From contig JAHABX010000014.1 of the NCBI GenBank assembly GCA_018376135.1, forward strand, positions 23,106 through 87,105: 64,000 nucleotides of DNA, given 5' to 3'. This DNA comes from Clostridiales bacterium (GTDB taxonomy: Bacteria > Bacillota > Clostridia > Lachnospirales > Lachnospiraceae). Shown here in pieces: positions 17,601 through 26,132 of this stretch. The position numbers and the translations under genes are program-made. How positions within the stretch are numbered: position 1 is the first letter of the stretch; each line of letters begins with the position of its first letter. The notes below the pieces were generated by a model, which worked only from the letters and a program-made list of their open reading frames with translations, ran no database searches and was not told where the DNA came from.

Positions 17601-18086
17601 AGTCTGACCGTTCAGCGTACCTTTACTGGTACAGTTTATGATCTTTCCCGCATTACTTCCGGCAAGGATACCTGTATTCTCCTGTTCCTCTCCGCCCAGG
17701 ACCTCGCCTTCCACTTCCAGATTCCGCAGAACCCCATTGGCTCCCACATACCGGAACAATCCATAATCCGACATCTCCTCATTCAGCGAAATTCCTGTGA
17801 TCCGATGTCCATTTCCATCAAAAGTACCATCCATCACCGGGACAAACCGATTTTCATATTCGCTCAGATCCAGATCACTGTCCAGCCGGAAGATCTTCCC
17901 GCCGGAAAATCCCTCTGTACGGCACTGCTCTGCCATCAGCAGAAAATCCTCTTCACTTTTGATCGGGATCACCTGCTGCCCGGTCTCATCTGCCAGCACA
18001 GTCATATCCGCCTGCGAAACAAAAAGAGTACACGCCAGCAGAAAAGCCAGGCCTCTCCACATATATTTTCCTGTTCTGCCCATCAT
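14640..18086 (-). CDS. Large secreted GLUG-repeat surface protein with coiled coil and membrane anchor
   Basis: 1148 aa from the ATG at 18086 (GGGAGGAG upstream, ATGA overlap with the exporter stop). A signal peptide ends near TVLADE. Repeats of the GLUG type (TGGIAGKN, TGGIVGCNEGTVTDC, AGGIVGRQSG) fill residues about 120-320 and return at about 715-890. Between them lies a long coiled coil (LDDLADMLDDLGNAG onward) and a Pro/Glu-rich linker. A final hydrophobic segment (MIIAGAVFAVIFAGALTGLL) followed by RKKKKK anchors it; there is no LPxTG motif. It is co-translated with an MMPL exporter and resembles the large surface proteins paired with such exporters. Role is unknown: adhesion or envelope maintenance are guesses. 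Confidence 0.75.
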   Translation of the reverse strand: MMGRTGKYMWRGLAFLLACTLFVSQADMTVLADETGQQVIPIKSEEDFLLMAEQCRTEGFSGGKIFRLDSDLDLSEYENRFVPVMDGTFDGNGHRITGISLNEEMSDYGLFRYVGANGVLRNLEVEGEVLGGEEQENTGILAGSNAGKIINCTSKGTLNGQTATGGIAGKNEVGGTISRSGNEALVDGRLATGGIVGCNEGTVTDCTNLGNINTSQKVKKEMDGDGTLTISIPHAVAGLSADERANETGGIAGNSSGRIAYCINEGTIGYEHLGYAAGGIVGRQSGAVSYCENHAVIYGRKDVGGIVGYFDPYEAVSYDRDISEELSGQLDDLADMLDDLGNAGDTLGDHLSGQVDLLSGQLKSLKSSLRGYLDHYEDMAENSKEAVSSQIDSLKGTIDGMQYDFGMQKIQAHRDQIEKDIARMQELIGQLRAFAEAAGGEQKEQLEELLAQYEEQIKELEQTLVSLKNYIADHPDAEESEEPEAPEESEEPEESETPEEPEESEKPEAPEVPETPEIPEEPEEPEEPLPDGEMQMMSFSAVTESADISGQLGVQAAAAMEELKALAEDVQLQLQGIVEALEGIPGEAEKLHQDFQSIGRHMDELTDTFQDELDDWGDELDTMREDLQEQGDGITERVDTAGDTLDADWDEVSSRIDRIKDQFDSIRATVSDGLDELKGRIEDRTVYVDVSELASEGTGDGKIVSCTNDGEIYSDSQGGGIAGSIQKDSQEQVTGWLLNTEETKEDGDEKDSITKHVIAAVFDCVNTGEVSVKNDYAGGIVGKAAYGIIVRSENYGDVISEDGRYAGGIAGLSEKVIRDCYVLCGLDAEGYAGGAAGKAEDISGCYICSYMDMDAWVSASGAVAGKAEGTVEGNYFVDNGCGAVDGVTRTQEASAVDYASMLELKEMPENFRKFTVRFMDGEEIVWQETFAYGEGLSPEDYPKLQGKEGGYAYWEKKDLGAIHRNVTVHAVYRAYIPSLEAGGDTGHPEVLLGGDFYPDSVFTVREASADEQEQIRAILESQKKSSHYQIRKVYVYELSQEEALPEKVSLRVRDDRYLADCLLVTSDTAGTEDAGNIRNAEKIGSYLAVETGLGSTGYVVVLDRVENWMIIAGAVFAVIFAGALTGLLVSRKKKKKAEAECEEKKTEE
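16500..16660 (-). repeat. Low-complexity Pro/Glu-coding repeat
   Basis: About 160 bases of imperfect 6- to 18-base units (TCCGGCTCTTCC-like on the plus strand) encoding PEEPEEPE, ESEEPE and EVPETPE runs inside the surface protein. It is a likely length-variable linker, with slippage potential. Confidence 0.7.
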
Positions 18087-20392
18087 TTCTTCTCCTCCCT
18101 GCAATGCATGATCTTTTTCCTCCTCCAGGTCTTCTGGATCAGATCATCAAAGATATACAAAAGCTGAGGAAGAATCAGCATGACCAGAACGATGGAGGTC
18201 AGGGTTCCGATACCAAGCGTCGTTCCCAAAGACGCAATGACCGAATTGGAGGTCACCTGACCGATGACAAATCCAGCCAGCGTCATGATGCTTCCCGATG
18301 TGATGATCGTAGCAAAGCTCTGATCCAGCGTCATGATGACCGCCTTCTTTTTATCCTCCATCGTCTTTCGGATCTCTGTATAGCGACTGGTGATCACGAT
18401 CGCATAATCGATCGTCGCTCCCATCTGAATGGAGCTGACCACCAGATAACTCAAGAAGAACAGGGAGGAACCCGTCAGATACGGAACAGAAAAATTGATC
18501 CATATACTGCTCTGTATGGTTGCCACCAGGATCACAGGAATACTGTAGGACTGAAATGTGAAGAACAGAATGATCCCCACAAATACCGCTGTCATAATGC
18601 TGATCTTCATATTATCCGTACCAAAGGAACTGCTCAGATCATAATCACTGGTGGAATCTCCCACCACATAAACTTCATTATAATATTTCTGAGCAATCTC
18701 TCTCACCTGATCCACCACCCGGAAGGTATCCTCTCCTTCCACCGGACCGGACATGGTGAACAAAAGCCTTGCATATTCCTCTCCTTCCAGCTGTGCCCTT
18801 GCCTCCGAAACGCTCTTATGGAGAGTCTCTATATCCTCCGACAGATCCTCCGGCAGATCGAAGGTATCATTCTCTTCCTCTCCATAGAGGAAATCGATCA
18901 TGGAAAGAAGCGGAACCTCAAACTCATCAATGGAGTTCAGAAATGCTCCGTACTTTTCTTCCTTCCAGGCATAGAACTTATAGAGCATGCGCACAGTACC
19001 GATATCCATATCCGCAACCTCGGAAAGCTCCTGCGGATTCAATGCGTCTGTCAGTACATACTGCTCATCCTCATCCACGGATATATTGGCAAGTCCAAGC
19101 GCCGCCTCCACCCGGTCCAGCTCCTCGATCTCTGAAAGGATCGCTGCCTCGCTCTCATAATCGCCCCTGGGAACAACGATCGCCATACTGTTGTCCAGCT
19201 CAAATTTGGATGAAATTGCCTTTTTTGAAGTCAAATATTCATTCATCCGGGCAGACTCCACAGAATTCACATCATATATGTAATTACACCTTCCCGACCA
19301 GATGACGGCAAAGAACACCAGCACCGCAAAAATGGGGATCGTAACCCTGCGGACGGAAATGACCATCTTTCCCCACAGGTAGATCTTCGGAACAAAGCTC
19401 CTGTGCATGGTGCGTGCGATGCTCTTCTCGAACATCATGATCAGCCCCGGCATAAAGCAGAATACGGACAGCATACTGAGAATGATCGCCTTGGTCAGTA
19501 CCCGTCCCATATCCATACCGATCCCGAACTGCATGAACATCAGCGCCACCATACCTGCCACCGTAGTCAGAGAGCTGGATGCGATCTCGGGAATTCCCTT
19601 CTCCAGGGCACGCACCAGTGCTTCCCGTGTATCCACGCTGCCCCGTTCCTCCATGAAGCGGTGAAACATAATAATGGCATAATCGATCGCCAGCGCAAGC
19701 TGCAGGACTGTACCTACCGCATTGGTAATAAAGGAAATCTTACCGAAGATAAAGTTCGTTCCCATATTCAGCAGCGCAGCCATGGCAAATACCATCATAA
19801 AAATGGCAATCTCCATATAAGTGCCCGATGTAAACCAGAGCACCAGCGTAATGATCGCCACGGCGATCACCAGGATGACCTGCATCTCCTTCTCCAGATC
19901 CGCACTGTCATCCTTATCTACTGTGGTATAGAAAAAAGTGTCGTACCCGGAAAGCGCCTCCCGCACTTCCGCGATCGCATACTGGGCTTCCTCTTCATCC
20001 TCCTCCGTCTCAAAGGTAATACTGAACAGAGCCGAAAGATCATGATAGGAATCCTTCAGACTCTCTCCGTCTGTAATCTCCTCTTCTCCCTCATCCTCTT
20101 CATAAAAGCTGACCTCGGAGACACCTTTGATCTCTCTGAGCATATCTGCCGCCCGGCACGCCTGCTGATAACTGATGTTCTCGATCATCACCTTTGCCGT
20201 TCCGAAGGTCTGAAACTGTTCCTCCATCAGATCAACACCCTGACGGGTCTGTGTATCCTCCGGCAGATACTCCGTCAGCTCATTGACCACCTCTACCTTT
20301 GGTATCATAAAAAGACAGCCCACTGCGGCAGCCATGAACAATATCAGGAAAAACTTCCGTCTGTCCACAATGAACTCTGCAATCTTTCTCAA
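18083..20392 (-). CDS. MMPL/RND-family exporter
   Basis: 769 aa if started at the TTG at 20392, which has AGGAGG 8 bases upstream; an earlier in-frame TTG at 20431 falls on the promoter -10 and is unlikely. Two repeated halves, each with one helix, a large outer domain and five helices. MMPL/RND features: LALAIDYAIIMFHRFMEER and MGATIDYAIVITSRYTE, with intramembrane Asp residues for proton coupling. Such proteins export lipids or envelope components. It is followed with an ATGA overlap by a large GLUG surface protein and preceded by a TetR gene, which probably controls both. Confidence 0.87.
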   Translation of the reverse strand: MRKIAEFIVDRRKFFLILFMAAAVGCLFMIPKVEVVNELTEYLPEDTQTRQGVDLMEEQFQTFGTAKVMIENISYQQACRAADMLREIKGVSEVSFYEEDEGEEEITDGESLKDSYHDLSALFSITFETEEDEEEAQYAIAEVREALSGYDTFFYTTVDKDDSADLEKEMQVILVIAVAIITLVLWFTSGTYMEIAIFMMVFAMAALLNMGTNFIFGKISFITNAVGTVLQLALAIDYAIIMFHRFMEERGSVDTREALVRALEKGIPEIASSSLTTVAGMVALMFMQFGIGMDMGRVLTKAIILSMLSVFCFMPGLIMMFEKSIARTMHRSFVPKIYLWGKMVISVRRVTIPIFAVLVFFAVIWSGRCNYIYDVNSVESARMNEYLTSKKAISSKFELDNSMAIVVPRGDYESEAAILSEIEELDRVEAALGLANISVDEDEQYVLTDALNPQELSEVADMDIGTVRMLYKFYAWKEEKYGAFLNSIDEFEVPLLSMIDFLYGEEENDTFDLPEDLSEDIETLHKSVSEARAQLEGEEYARLLFTMSGPVEGEDTFRVVDQVREIAQKYYNEVYVVGDSTSDYDLSSSFGTDNMKISIMTAVFVGIILFFTFQSYSIPVILVATIQSSIWINFSVPYLTGSSLFFLSYLVVSSIQMGATIDYAIVITSRYTEIRKTMEDKKKAVIMTLDQSFATIITSGSIMTLAGFVIGQVTSNSVIASLGTTLGIGTLTSIVLVMLILPQLLYIFDDLIQKTWRRKKIMHCREEKK

Positions 20393-20413
20393 GCGATTCC
20401 CTCCTGTCTTCCT

Positions 20414-20436
20414 GTTACATCTGTAACTCAATTATA
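20414..20436 (-). promoter_or_regulatory. Promoter -10 and TetR-type operator of the MMPL operon
   Basis: TATAAT (20431-20436 on the minus strand) is followed directly by a perfect palindrome GTTACA-N2-TGTAAC (20414-20427) covering the likely start of transcription. A TetR gene lies just upstream. The -35 is poor, which suits an activated or tightly repressed promoter. Confidence 0.6.
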
Positions 20437-20545
20437 CGTTCTCCGTATCATAATATAAGTTCAGAAAATGCACAAGAAGGCAGAAAGGTAATGTGACAGA
20501 TCCCCCGGTTCTGTTTCTGAAATTTTTATAAAGAAATCCGTTTTC

Positions 20546-21079
20546 TCAGTACAGCTCTCTAAGCGCCATTTCCATAAGCTCCTCCGGTCTCTCCGGCATC
20601 CCTTTTTCCACCCAGAGACCGGTCAGAAAACAGAATTTCCCTGCTTCTCCGTAGATCCAGTAATCCAGCTTCTCCTCCTCCGCCTCCAGATGAAAAACCT
20701 CCTTCGCCAGATAGGTAAAATACTGCGCAAAGCAGCTGATCAGAATGTCGTAACATCCGGCATGAAATACACCCTCCACCAACCGATGATTTTCCTTTAC
20801 CATATCGAAGCCTTCTCTTATGAAGGCGGCTTTATCCATCTTATCCAGACTTTGTATCCGCTCCAGAAATTTTCGGAACACCTCATTACAATTCTGGATC
20901 AGGATATCATCCTTGGACTTAAACATGCGGTAATAGGACATGCGGGACACCCCTGCCTTCTTCGCAATATCCGTAATGGTGATCTCATCATAGGGCATCT
21001 GCTCCATAAGCATCAAAAGCGCAGTAAAGATGCATTCCTTTGTCATGGTATTTCTCTGGATCTTTTTTTCTTCCGTCAT
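20546..21079 (-). CDS. TetR-family transcriptional regulator
   Basis: 177 aa from the ATG at 21079 (AAAGGG upstream). An N-terminal helix-turn-helix, ITITDIAKKAGVSRMSYYRMFKSKDDIL, lies at residues about 30-60 and is the standard TetR DNA-binding unit; the rest is helical and ligand-binding, with no recognisable ligand signature. It lies 153 bases upstream of the MMPL exporter in the same orientation and likely represses that operon through the palindrome at 20414-20427. Confidence 0.87.
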   Translation of the reverse strand: MTEEKKIQRNTMTKECIFTALLMLMEQMPYDEITITDIAKKAGVSRMSYYRMFKSKDDILIQNCNEVFRKFLERIQSLDKMDKAAFIREGFDMVKENHRLVEGVFHAGCYDILISCFAQYFTYLAKEVFHLEAEEEKLDYWIYGEAGKFCFLTGLWVEKGMPERPEELMEMALRELY

Positions 21080-21113
21080 ATCCCTTTGTTCCTCCCGGGC
21101 TTCTTTTGCGCAC

Positions 21114-21142
21114 ATTATATGCTTTTTCCTTCCTTTTTTCAA
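21114..21142 (-). promoter_or_regulatory. Promoter of the tetR gene
   Basis: TTGAAA, 17-base spacer, TATAAT on the minus strand, about 35 bases before the TetR start codon. Confidence 0.65.
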
Positions 21143-21144
21143 CC

Positions 21145-21174
21145 TTGCATCCCCCTGTACAGTGATGGTATGAT
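21145..21174 (+). promoter_or_regulatory. Promoter of the DUF3786 gene
   Basis: TTGCAT, 18-base spacer, TATGAT on the plus strand, about 28 bases before the start codon and back-to-back with the tetR promoter. Confidence 0.55.
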
Positions 21175-21202
21175 GAAAAAAACAAATTTCAAGGAGGCAG
21201 CC

Positions 21203-21850
21203 ATGCAGTCAACTCAAACAACCGATAACTATGCTCTGGTCTGTGCCCAGTGGCAGGAACGTTTCCTTTCTCTTGATCTCCAAAAGCTTCTGCAAAAGCT
21301 TCCGGGACTTCAGGACCAGGGGGAAATGCTTACCATAGACCTTTTCCATCGAACATACGGCATCCGTAAAGCCACGGGAGAGATCCTGTCTTTGGACAGT
21401 CAGACTCCCATTTCTCTTTTTACCAAACTGAATATCTATACACTGATCTGGTACTGCAGGGAACAGCCCTCCTTCGCGGATGACTGGGTTCCGTTCCGGG
21501 ATCTGAAGAATGCGTCCCCCTATGGCCCTGCCTATCAGAGAACCGTCATAAACACCTTTACACGCACCTTCTCCGGACATACGGAAGCACTGATCTTTGC
21601 CTGCGAGAAACTGGGCGGTCAAAGACTTGACCATGGGGATGTGGGTTATCAGCTTCCCACCTTCCTATGTATTCCCATGCGCATCTTCTTCTGGGACGGT
21701 GACGAAGAATTCCCGGCACAGGCTAATTTTCTCTTTGACCGGAACTGCGTGGACTATATCCACGTGGAAAGCATCGTGACCATTGCCTCAGAATGTGTTA
21801 CACGCCTGGCAGAGGAAGCCGGACTTAAATGCTCATGTGCGGTAACGTAA
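21203..21850 (+). CDS. DUF3786-domain protein
   Basis: 215 aa from the ATG at 21203 (AAGGAGG 6 bases upstream); a longer open frame to the left runs through the divergent promoters and is not real. The pattern LFHRTYGIRKATGEI, PISLFTKLNIYTLIWYC and the late FLCIPMRIFFWDGDEEFPAQANFLFD are typical of DUF3786 proteins of anaerobes. These are soluble and of unknown function; several family members occur with corrinoid or Fe-S proteins. It is transcribed away from the TetR gene and stands alone. Confidence 0.75.
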   Translation: MQSTQTTDNYALVCAQWQERFLSLDLQKLLQKLPGLQDQGEMLTIDLFHRTYGIRKATGEILSLDSQTPISLFTKLNIYTLIWYCREQPSFADDWVPFRDLKNASPYGPAYQRTVINTFTRTFSGHTEALIFACEKLGGQRLDHGDVGYQLPTFLCIPMRIFFWDGDEEFPAQANFLFDRNCVDYIHVESIVTIASECVTRLAEEAGLKCSCAVT

Positions 21851-21920
21851 TCACAGCGGGGAAAATTTTTGTGTCCATTTCAGCATGCGCAAATTATCAA
21901 CGCACTGAAAATGAAACGCC

Positions 21921-22838
21921 TTATTGGAAGTTTTCTTCTGTTCCTAAAAAAGCCGAACGTCGAAAAGCAGGCGCATAACTCTTTGTAAAAGAGATAAACT
22001 TTTCCACGCTGCTGTTGACATACTTCCCCTTCAACCATACAATTCCGATTTCCTGTTCGATGTCAGGGTAGATTGGAATGCCGATGAATTCCGGAATATT
22101 TTTCAGAATCGTCGAGTAAAGACAGGCGCCGCCTAAATTATGTCTGATGAAGTTTTGAATCGTGTAGAGCTGACTGGCATGCATGATAATATTCGGTTTT
22201 ATCCCTTTGCTTTCAAAGAGCGATTGAAACGTACGGTTCTGTACGGAATCAGTATTGTACATCATCATCGGTTCATCTTTCAGCATTTCTATTGTAACAA
22301 ATTCCCTGTCTGCAAGATGATGTGCAGGGGACACACAAAAAACAAATTTATCTGACAGAATCCGATAAGAATTCAACTTATCAATTTCATAAAAATTCAT
22401 ATTTACAAGGGCCAGATCTAAAAGATCTTCCTGCACCAGATTTGCAGCGCGAATGGAACCGTATTCATACAGCGACACCGGAATATCAGGGTAACACTGC
22501 TTAAAGTTTATCAGCATATCAGGAAAGAAGATTGTGCTAAGCAGCGGCGGAATTCCGATGCGAATAGGGGAAATCTGCTTTCCGATATCAGTAAATTCGG
22601 AAGTTGCCTGCTTGATTTCTTCCAGCAATTTTAACGCTTTTTGATAGAACTGTTCTCCTTCTTTTGTGAGAGTCAGATGATTTTTTGTGTTGGAAAAAAG
22701 ACTTACAGAAAACTCTTTTTCCAGTTCTTTGATTGCTTTTGAAATGGCAGGCGGAGTAACAAAAAGCTGCTGTGACGCCTGTGTGATGCTGTGATACTGA
22801 CTGACTGCACAGAAATATTCTAACTGAGAAATCTTCAT
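21921..22838 (-). CDS. LysR-family regulator of the tartrate locus
   Basis: 305 aa. The N-terminal winged helix-turn-helix (MKISQLEYFCAVSQYHSITQ, then LFVTPPAISKAIKELEK) is followed by a two-lobed periplasmic-binding-like effector domain (residues about 90-300). It is divergent from the SLC13 carrier and ttdAB genes across a 269-base, very A+T-rich gap, as ttdR is next to ttdABT in Escherichia coli. It probably activates them in response to tartrate or a related dicarboxylate; the effector is inferred from context. Composition is more A+T-rich than most of the window. Confidence 0.85.
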   Translation of the reverse strand: MKISQLEYFCAVSQYHSITQASQQLFVTPPAISKAIKELEKEFSVSLFSNTKNHLTLTKEGEQFYQKALKLLEEIKQATSEFTDIGKQISPIRIGIPPLLSTIFFPDMLINFKQCYPDIPVSLYEYGSIRAANLVQEDLLDLALVNMNFYEIDKLNSYRILSDKFVFCVSPAHHLADREFVTIEMLKDEPMMMYNTDSVQNRTFQSLFESKGIKPNIIMHASQLYTIQNFIRHNLGGACLYSTILKNIPEFIGIPIYPDIEQEIGIVWLKGKYVNSSVEKFISFTKSYAPAFRRSAFLGTEENFQ

Positions 22839-23107
22839 TTTCCTGAGCCTTTCTTAAAAAAATGAGCAATATTACTAAATTTAACTGTTTTTACATGACG
22901 ATTATAGCATAGCTTTTATATAAAATGTATAAAAATTTGAATGCATTAACTTTTTTTTAGGATAACTTTACTTTTCGTGAATGTACAATTATACAAACAA
23001 TTTATATAATAAAGCCAGAAACGAATGAAGCGGCCGTAATTATTCTTTTTGAAAAGTTTTATTAAGTATTTACAAAGGAAAATCAGAAAAAGGAATGGAG
23101 GAATAAA
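22839..23107 (+). promoter_or_regulatory. Divergent control region, lysR / SLC13 carrier
   Basis: 269 bases, very A+T-rich. A likely promoter for the carrier is TGTACA (22982-22987), 17-base spacer, TATAAT (23005-23010). Short dyads such as TGTACAATTATACA and TTATATAAAATGTATAA are candidate LysR sites. The carrier has an AGGAATGGAGG ribosome site just before its ATG. Confidence 0.5.
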
Positions 23108-24373
23108 ATGAGCCCGTCAGTATGTACTTTACTTTTTCTCCTTTTTGCAATCATCATGTTCGTCACAGAGAAGATTCCTTTGGGCGTAACTTCTATGATC
23201 GTCTGTATCGGACTGGTTGTAACAGGAATTTTAGATGTGGGCACTGCATTTTCAGGCTTTACTGACAACAACGTAATCTTATTTGTCGCCATGTTCATTG
23301 TAGGCGGCGCACTTTTTGAAACCGGTATGGCAAATAAAATCGGAGGGATTGTTACCCGTTTTGCCAAGACCGAGCGTATGCTGATTATCGCAATTATGGT
23401 AATCGTCGGTCTTATGAGCGGTGTGCTTTCCAACACCGGTACGGCAGCTGTACTGATTCCGGTTGTGATCGGAATTGCAGCAAAATCCGGTTACAGAAGA
23501 TCCAGATTGCTCATGCCTCTTGTATTTGCGGCGGCAATGGGCGGAAATCTTTCCCTTATCGGTGCTCCGGGAAATATGATCGCCCAGAGCGCACTGGAAA
23601 AAATCGACTTGAAGTTCGGATTCTTTGAATATGCTATCGTAGGACTTCCGATTTTGATTGCAGGAATTGTTTTCTACGCAACTGCAGGATACAAATTGCT
23701 TCCGAATCATGAGGATACCGATGACGGAGCATTTAACATGGAAAAAGATTTCAGCAATGTTCCAAAATGGAAACAGTGGCTGTCACTGATCATCCTGGTC
23801 CTTACCTTATTAGCGATGATTTTTGAAGATCAGATTGGAATTCCGCTGTGTATATCAGGTTCAATCGGGGCTCTGCTGCTGATTTTAACAGGTGTGATTT
23901 CAGAGAAAGATGCATTAAAATCCATTGACCTGAAAACAATTTTTCTCTTCGGCGGAACCCTTTCCCTTGCGTCCGCGCTGCAGGAAACCGACGCAGGAAC
24001 ATTAATCGCTAATAAGGTAATCGGAGCACTGGGAGAGAATCCTTCCCCGTATATTCTTACCCTGGTCGTATTCCTCCTGTGCTGTGTATTGACAAACTTT
24101 ATGTCCAATACGGCGACAACTGCCTTGATGGTGCCTATTTGTCTGTCCATCGCACAGGGAATGGGAGCAGATCCGAGAGCAGTGCTCATGGCCTGTGTAA
24201 TCGGCGGCTCATGTGCATATGCAACGCCTATCGGAATGCCGGCAAATACAATGGTTATAGGCGCCGGAGGATATACGTTCATGGATTACGTGAAAGCAGG
24301 ATTCCCGCTGATTATCATTGCAACGATTGTCAGTATGATCGTTCTGCCCATTGCATTTCCGTTCTTCCCGTAA
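23108..24373 (+). CDS. SLC13/DASS-type dicarboxylate carrier (probable tartrate transporter)
   Basis: 421 aa, eleven or so hydrophobic segments. Two Ser-Asn-Thr signatures mark the substrate sites of this superfamily: GVLSNTGTAAVLIPV (near residue 104) and NFMSNTATTALMVP (near 332), each in one of the two inverted repeats. The family moves di- and tricarboxylates. It is followed after 89 bases by L-tartrate dehydratase genes, so tartrate uptake, perhaps in exchange for succinate as with Escherichia coli TtdT, is the likely role. Substrate is inferred from neighbours. Confidence 0.83.
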   Translation: MSPSVCTLLFLLFAIIMFVTEKIPLGVTSMIVCIGLVVTGILDVGTAFSGFTDNNVILFVAMFIVGGALFETGMANKIGGIVTRFAKTERMLIIAIMVIVGLMSGVLSNTGTAAVLIPVVIGIAAKSGYRRSRLLMPLVFAAAMGGNLSLIGAPGNMIAQSALEKIDLKFGFFEYAIVGLPILIAGIVFYATAGYKLLPNHEDTDDGAFNMEKDFSNVPKWKQWLSLIILVLTLLAMIFEDQIGIPLCISGSIGALLLILTGVISEKDALKSIDLKTIFLFGGTLSLASALQETDAGTLIANKVIGALGENPSPYILTLVVFLLCCVLTNFMSNTATTALMVPICLSIAQGMGADPRAVLMACVIGGSCAYATPIGMPANTMVIGAGGYTFMDYVKAGFPLIIIATIVSMIVLPIAFPFFP

Positions 24374-24462
24374 TAAGGGCATAATAAGACCGAAATAAGG
24401 GCGGATGCAGAAGAAAAAATAACCGGAAGATTTAAAGTTGACAGAGCAGGAAGGAGATTAAA

Positions 24463-25359
24463 ATGGATAAGAAACAACAAGAACAGTTTACCTCATATAT
24501 GGCAAACTTCGTATCACACATCGCGAAAGTATTGCCGGATGATATTATTGAAAAATTGGATGAACTTGCAGATAAGGAGGACAGCCCGCTTTCCAAAGTC
24601 ATTTATCAAACAATGAAAAGAAATCAGAAGCTGGCGAAGGAACTGAACAGACCAAGCTGTCAGGATACGGGCGTATTGCAGTTCTGGGTAAAATGCGGAA
24701 CAAACTTTCCGCTGATCGGGGAATTAGAGCCTTTGTTAAAAAAGGCAGTAGAAAAAGCTACTTTTGAAGCGCCTCTTCGTCATAACAGCGTGGAAACCTT
24801 TGATGAATACAACACCGGAAAAAATGTAGGAAAAGGAACTCCCACTGTTTTCTGGGATATTGTTCCTGACAGTGACAAGTGTGAAATCTATTCTTATATG
24901 GCAGGCGGCGGATGTACCCTTCCCGGAAAAGCGATGGTATTAATGCCCGGCGCCGGATATGAGGGAGTAACAAAATTTGTAATGGATGTTATGACATCCT
25001 ACGGATTGAATGCATGTCCTCCGCTGCTGGTGGGCGTGGGTGTGGCAACCTCTATTGAAACGGCAGCGCTGCTTTCTAAAAAAGCATTGATGAGACCGCT
25101 GGGTTCTCATAGCGAGAATGAAAGAGCGGCGTACATGGAAAAACTACTGGAAGACGGCATCAATGCAATCGGCTTAGGTCCACAGGGAATGGGCGGAAAG
25201 TATTCCGTTATGGGCGTACATATTGAAAATACGGCAAGACATCCTTCCACAATCGGCGTGGCGGTAAATGTAGGCTGCTGGTCACACAGAAGGGGACATA
25301 TTGTTTTTGATAAGGATCTGAATTACACAATCACAACACATTCGGGGGTGACGTTATAA
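24463..25359 (+). CDS. ttdA: L(+)-tartrate dehydratase alpha subunit
   Basis: 298 aa. From memory it follows Escherichia coli TtdA (303 aa) closely along its whole length: SKVIYQTMKRN, NRPSCQDTGVLQFWVK, APLRHNSVETFDEYNTGKN, YMAGGGCTLPG and HIENTARHPSTIGVAV. Cys residues in SCQDTG, NACPP and VGCWSHRRG are the expected [4Fe-4S] ligands. With TtdB it dehydrates L-tartrate to oxaloacetate. The distinct fumarase alpha at 44171-45013 is shorter (280 aa) and lacks the YMAGGGCTLPG insert, which supports the tartrate assignment over fumarase. It overlaps ttdB by one base (TAATG). Confidence 0.9.
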   Translation: MDKKQQEQFTSYMANFVSHIAKVLPDDIIEKLDELADKEDSPLSKVIYQTMKRNQKLAKELNRPSCQDTGVLQFWVKCGTNFPLIGELEPLLKKAVEKATFEAPLRHNSVETFDEYNTGKNVGKGTPTVFWDIVPDSDKCEIYSYMAGGGCTLPGKAMVLMPGAGYEGVTKFVMDVMTSYGLNACPPLLVGVGVATSIETAALLSKKALMRPLGSHSENERAAYMEKLLEDGINAIGLGPQGMGGKYSVMGVHIENTARHPSTIGVAVNVGCWSHRRGHIVFDKDLNYTITTHSGVTL

Positions 25360-25985
25360 TGGTAGAAATGAAAGATGGAAAGAAAATTTTGACAACACCG
25401 ATTTCAGCAGAAGATTTAGCGGATATTCATATTGGAGATATCATTTATCTGAACGGAAGCATGACCACTTGCAGAGATGTTGCACATCGCCGTCTGGTAG
25501 AGGCGGGGCGGGAATTGCCGGTAGACATCAGAGACGCTGCCATATTCCATGCAGGACCAATTATCCGGCCGTTGAACAATGATAAATATGAAATGGTTTC
25601 TGTTGGCCCGACAACCAGCATGAGAATGGAGAAGTTTGAAAAAGAATTTGTGGAAAAGACCGGGGTTAAGGTAATCATCGGCAAAGGTGGAATGGGACCC
25701 AACACAGAATATGCCTGTAAAAATTATAGGGCAATCCATTGCGTATTCCCCGCCGGAAATGCCGTTGTCGCAGCAACAGAAGTAGAAGAAATCGTAGATG
25801 CACAGTGGAAAGATCTGGGGATGCCGGAAACCTTATGGCACTGCAGGGTAAAGGAGTTCGGACCTTTAATCGTATCCATTGACACCGAAGGCAGAAATCT
25901 TTTCGAGGAAAACAAAGTAATTTTCAATGAAAGAAAAGAGAAAGCAATAGATGAGATTTGCAAACATGTAGGTTTCATCAAATAA
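25359..25985 (+). CDS. ttdB: L(+)-tartrate dehydratase beta subunit
   Basis: 208 aa. Matches the TtdB pattern (Escherichia coli 201 aa): KKILTTPISAEDL, VAHRRLVEAG, DAAIFHAGPIIRP, VGPTTSMRMEKFEKEF, GKGGMGPNTEYACK and VKEFGPLIVSIDT, ending CKHVGFIK. The fumarase beta subunit elsewhere in the window (187 aa) differs at these places. It forms the C-terminal half of the dehydratase with TtdA. No terminator is evident after it; a decayed insertion sequence follows. Confidence 0.9.
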   Translation: MVEMKDGKKILTTPISAEDLADIHIGDIIYLNGSMTTCRDVAHRRLVEAGRELPVDIRDAAIFHAGPIIRPLNNDKYEMVSVGPTTSMRMEKFEKEFVEKTGVKVIIGKGGMGPNTEYACKNYRAIHCVFPAGNAVVAATEVEEIVDAQWKDLGMPETLWHCRVKEFGPLIVSIDTEGRNLFEENKVIFNERKEKAIDEICKHVGFIK

Positions 25986-26132
25986 TTACGAAAAAACAAA
26001 CCAAATTTTTGTCAAAGAATGAAGGGGCATTGCAAACCAGGTGAGTAATCACCTATAGAGCAGTGCTCCATTTTTGTACTCCAAAAAAGAAAACGGACTC
26101 AGAAGAGCCCGCAATCCATGGTATAACAAATT

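Noticed and set aside
19403..20458. 351-codon plus-strand open frame
   Set aside because: Antisense of the MMPL exporter; His/Asn/Gln-rich and without membrane or catalytic pattern.
24463..25985. Annotating these two genes as a second fumarase
   Set aside because: Lengths (298/208 aa) and the YMAGGGCTLPG and VGPTTSMRMEKFEKEF stretches match tartrate dehydratase, and the neighbours are those of the ttd locus.
26020..26130. Possible CRISPR or small RNA upstream of the transposase remnant
   Set aside because: No repeated units and no stable fold; it is most likely leftover insertion-sequence DNA.
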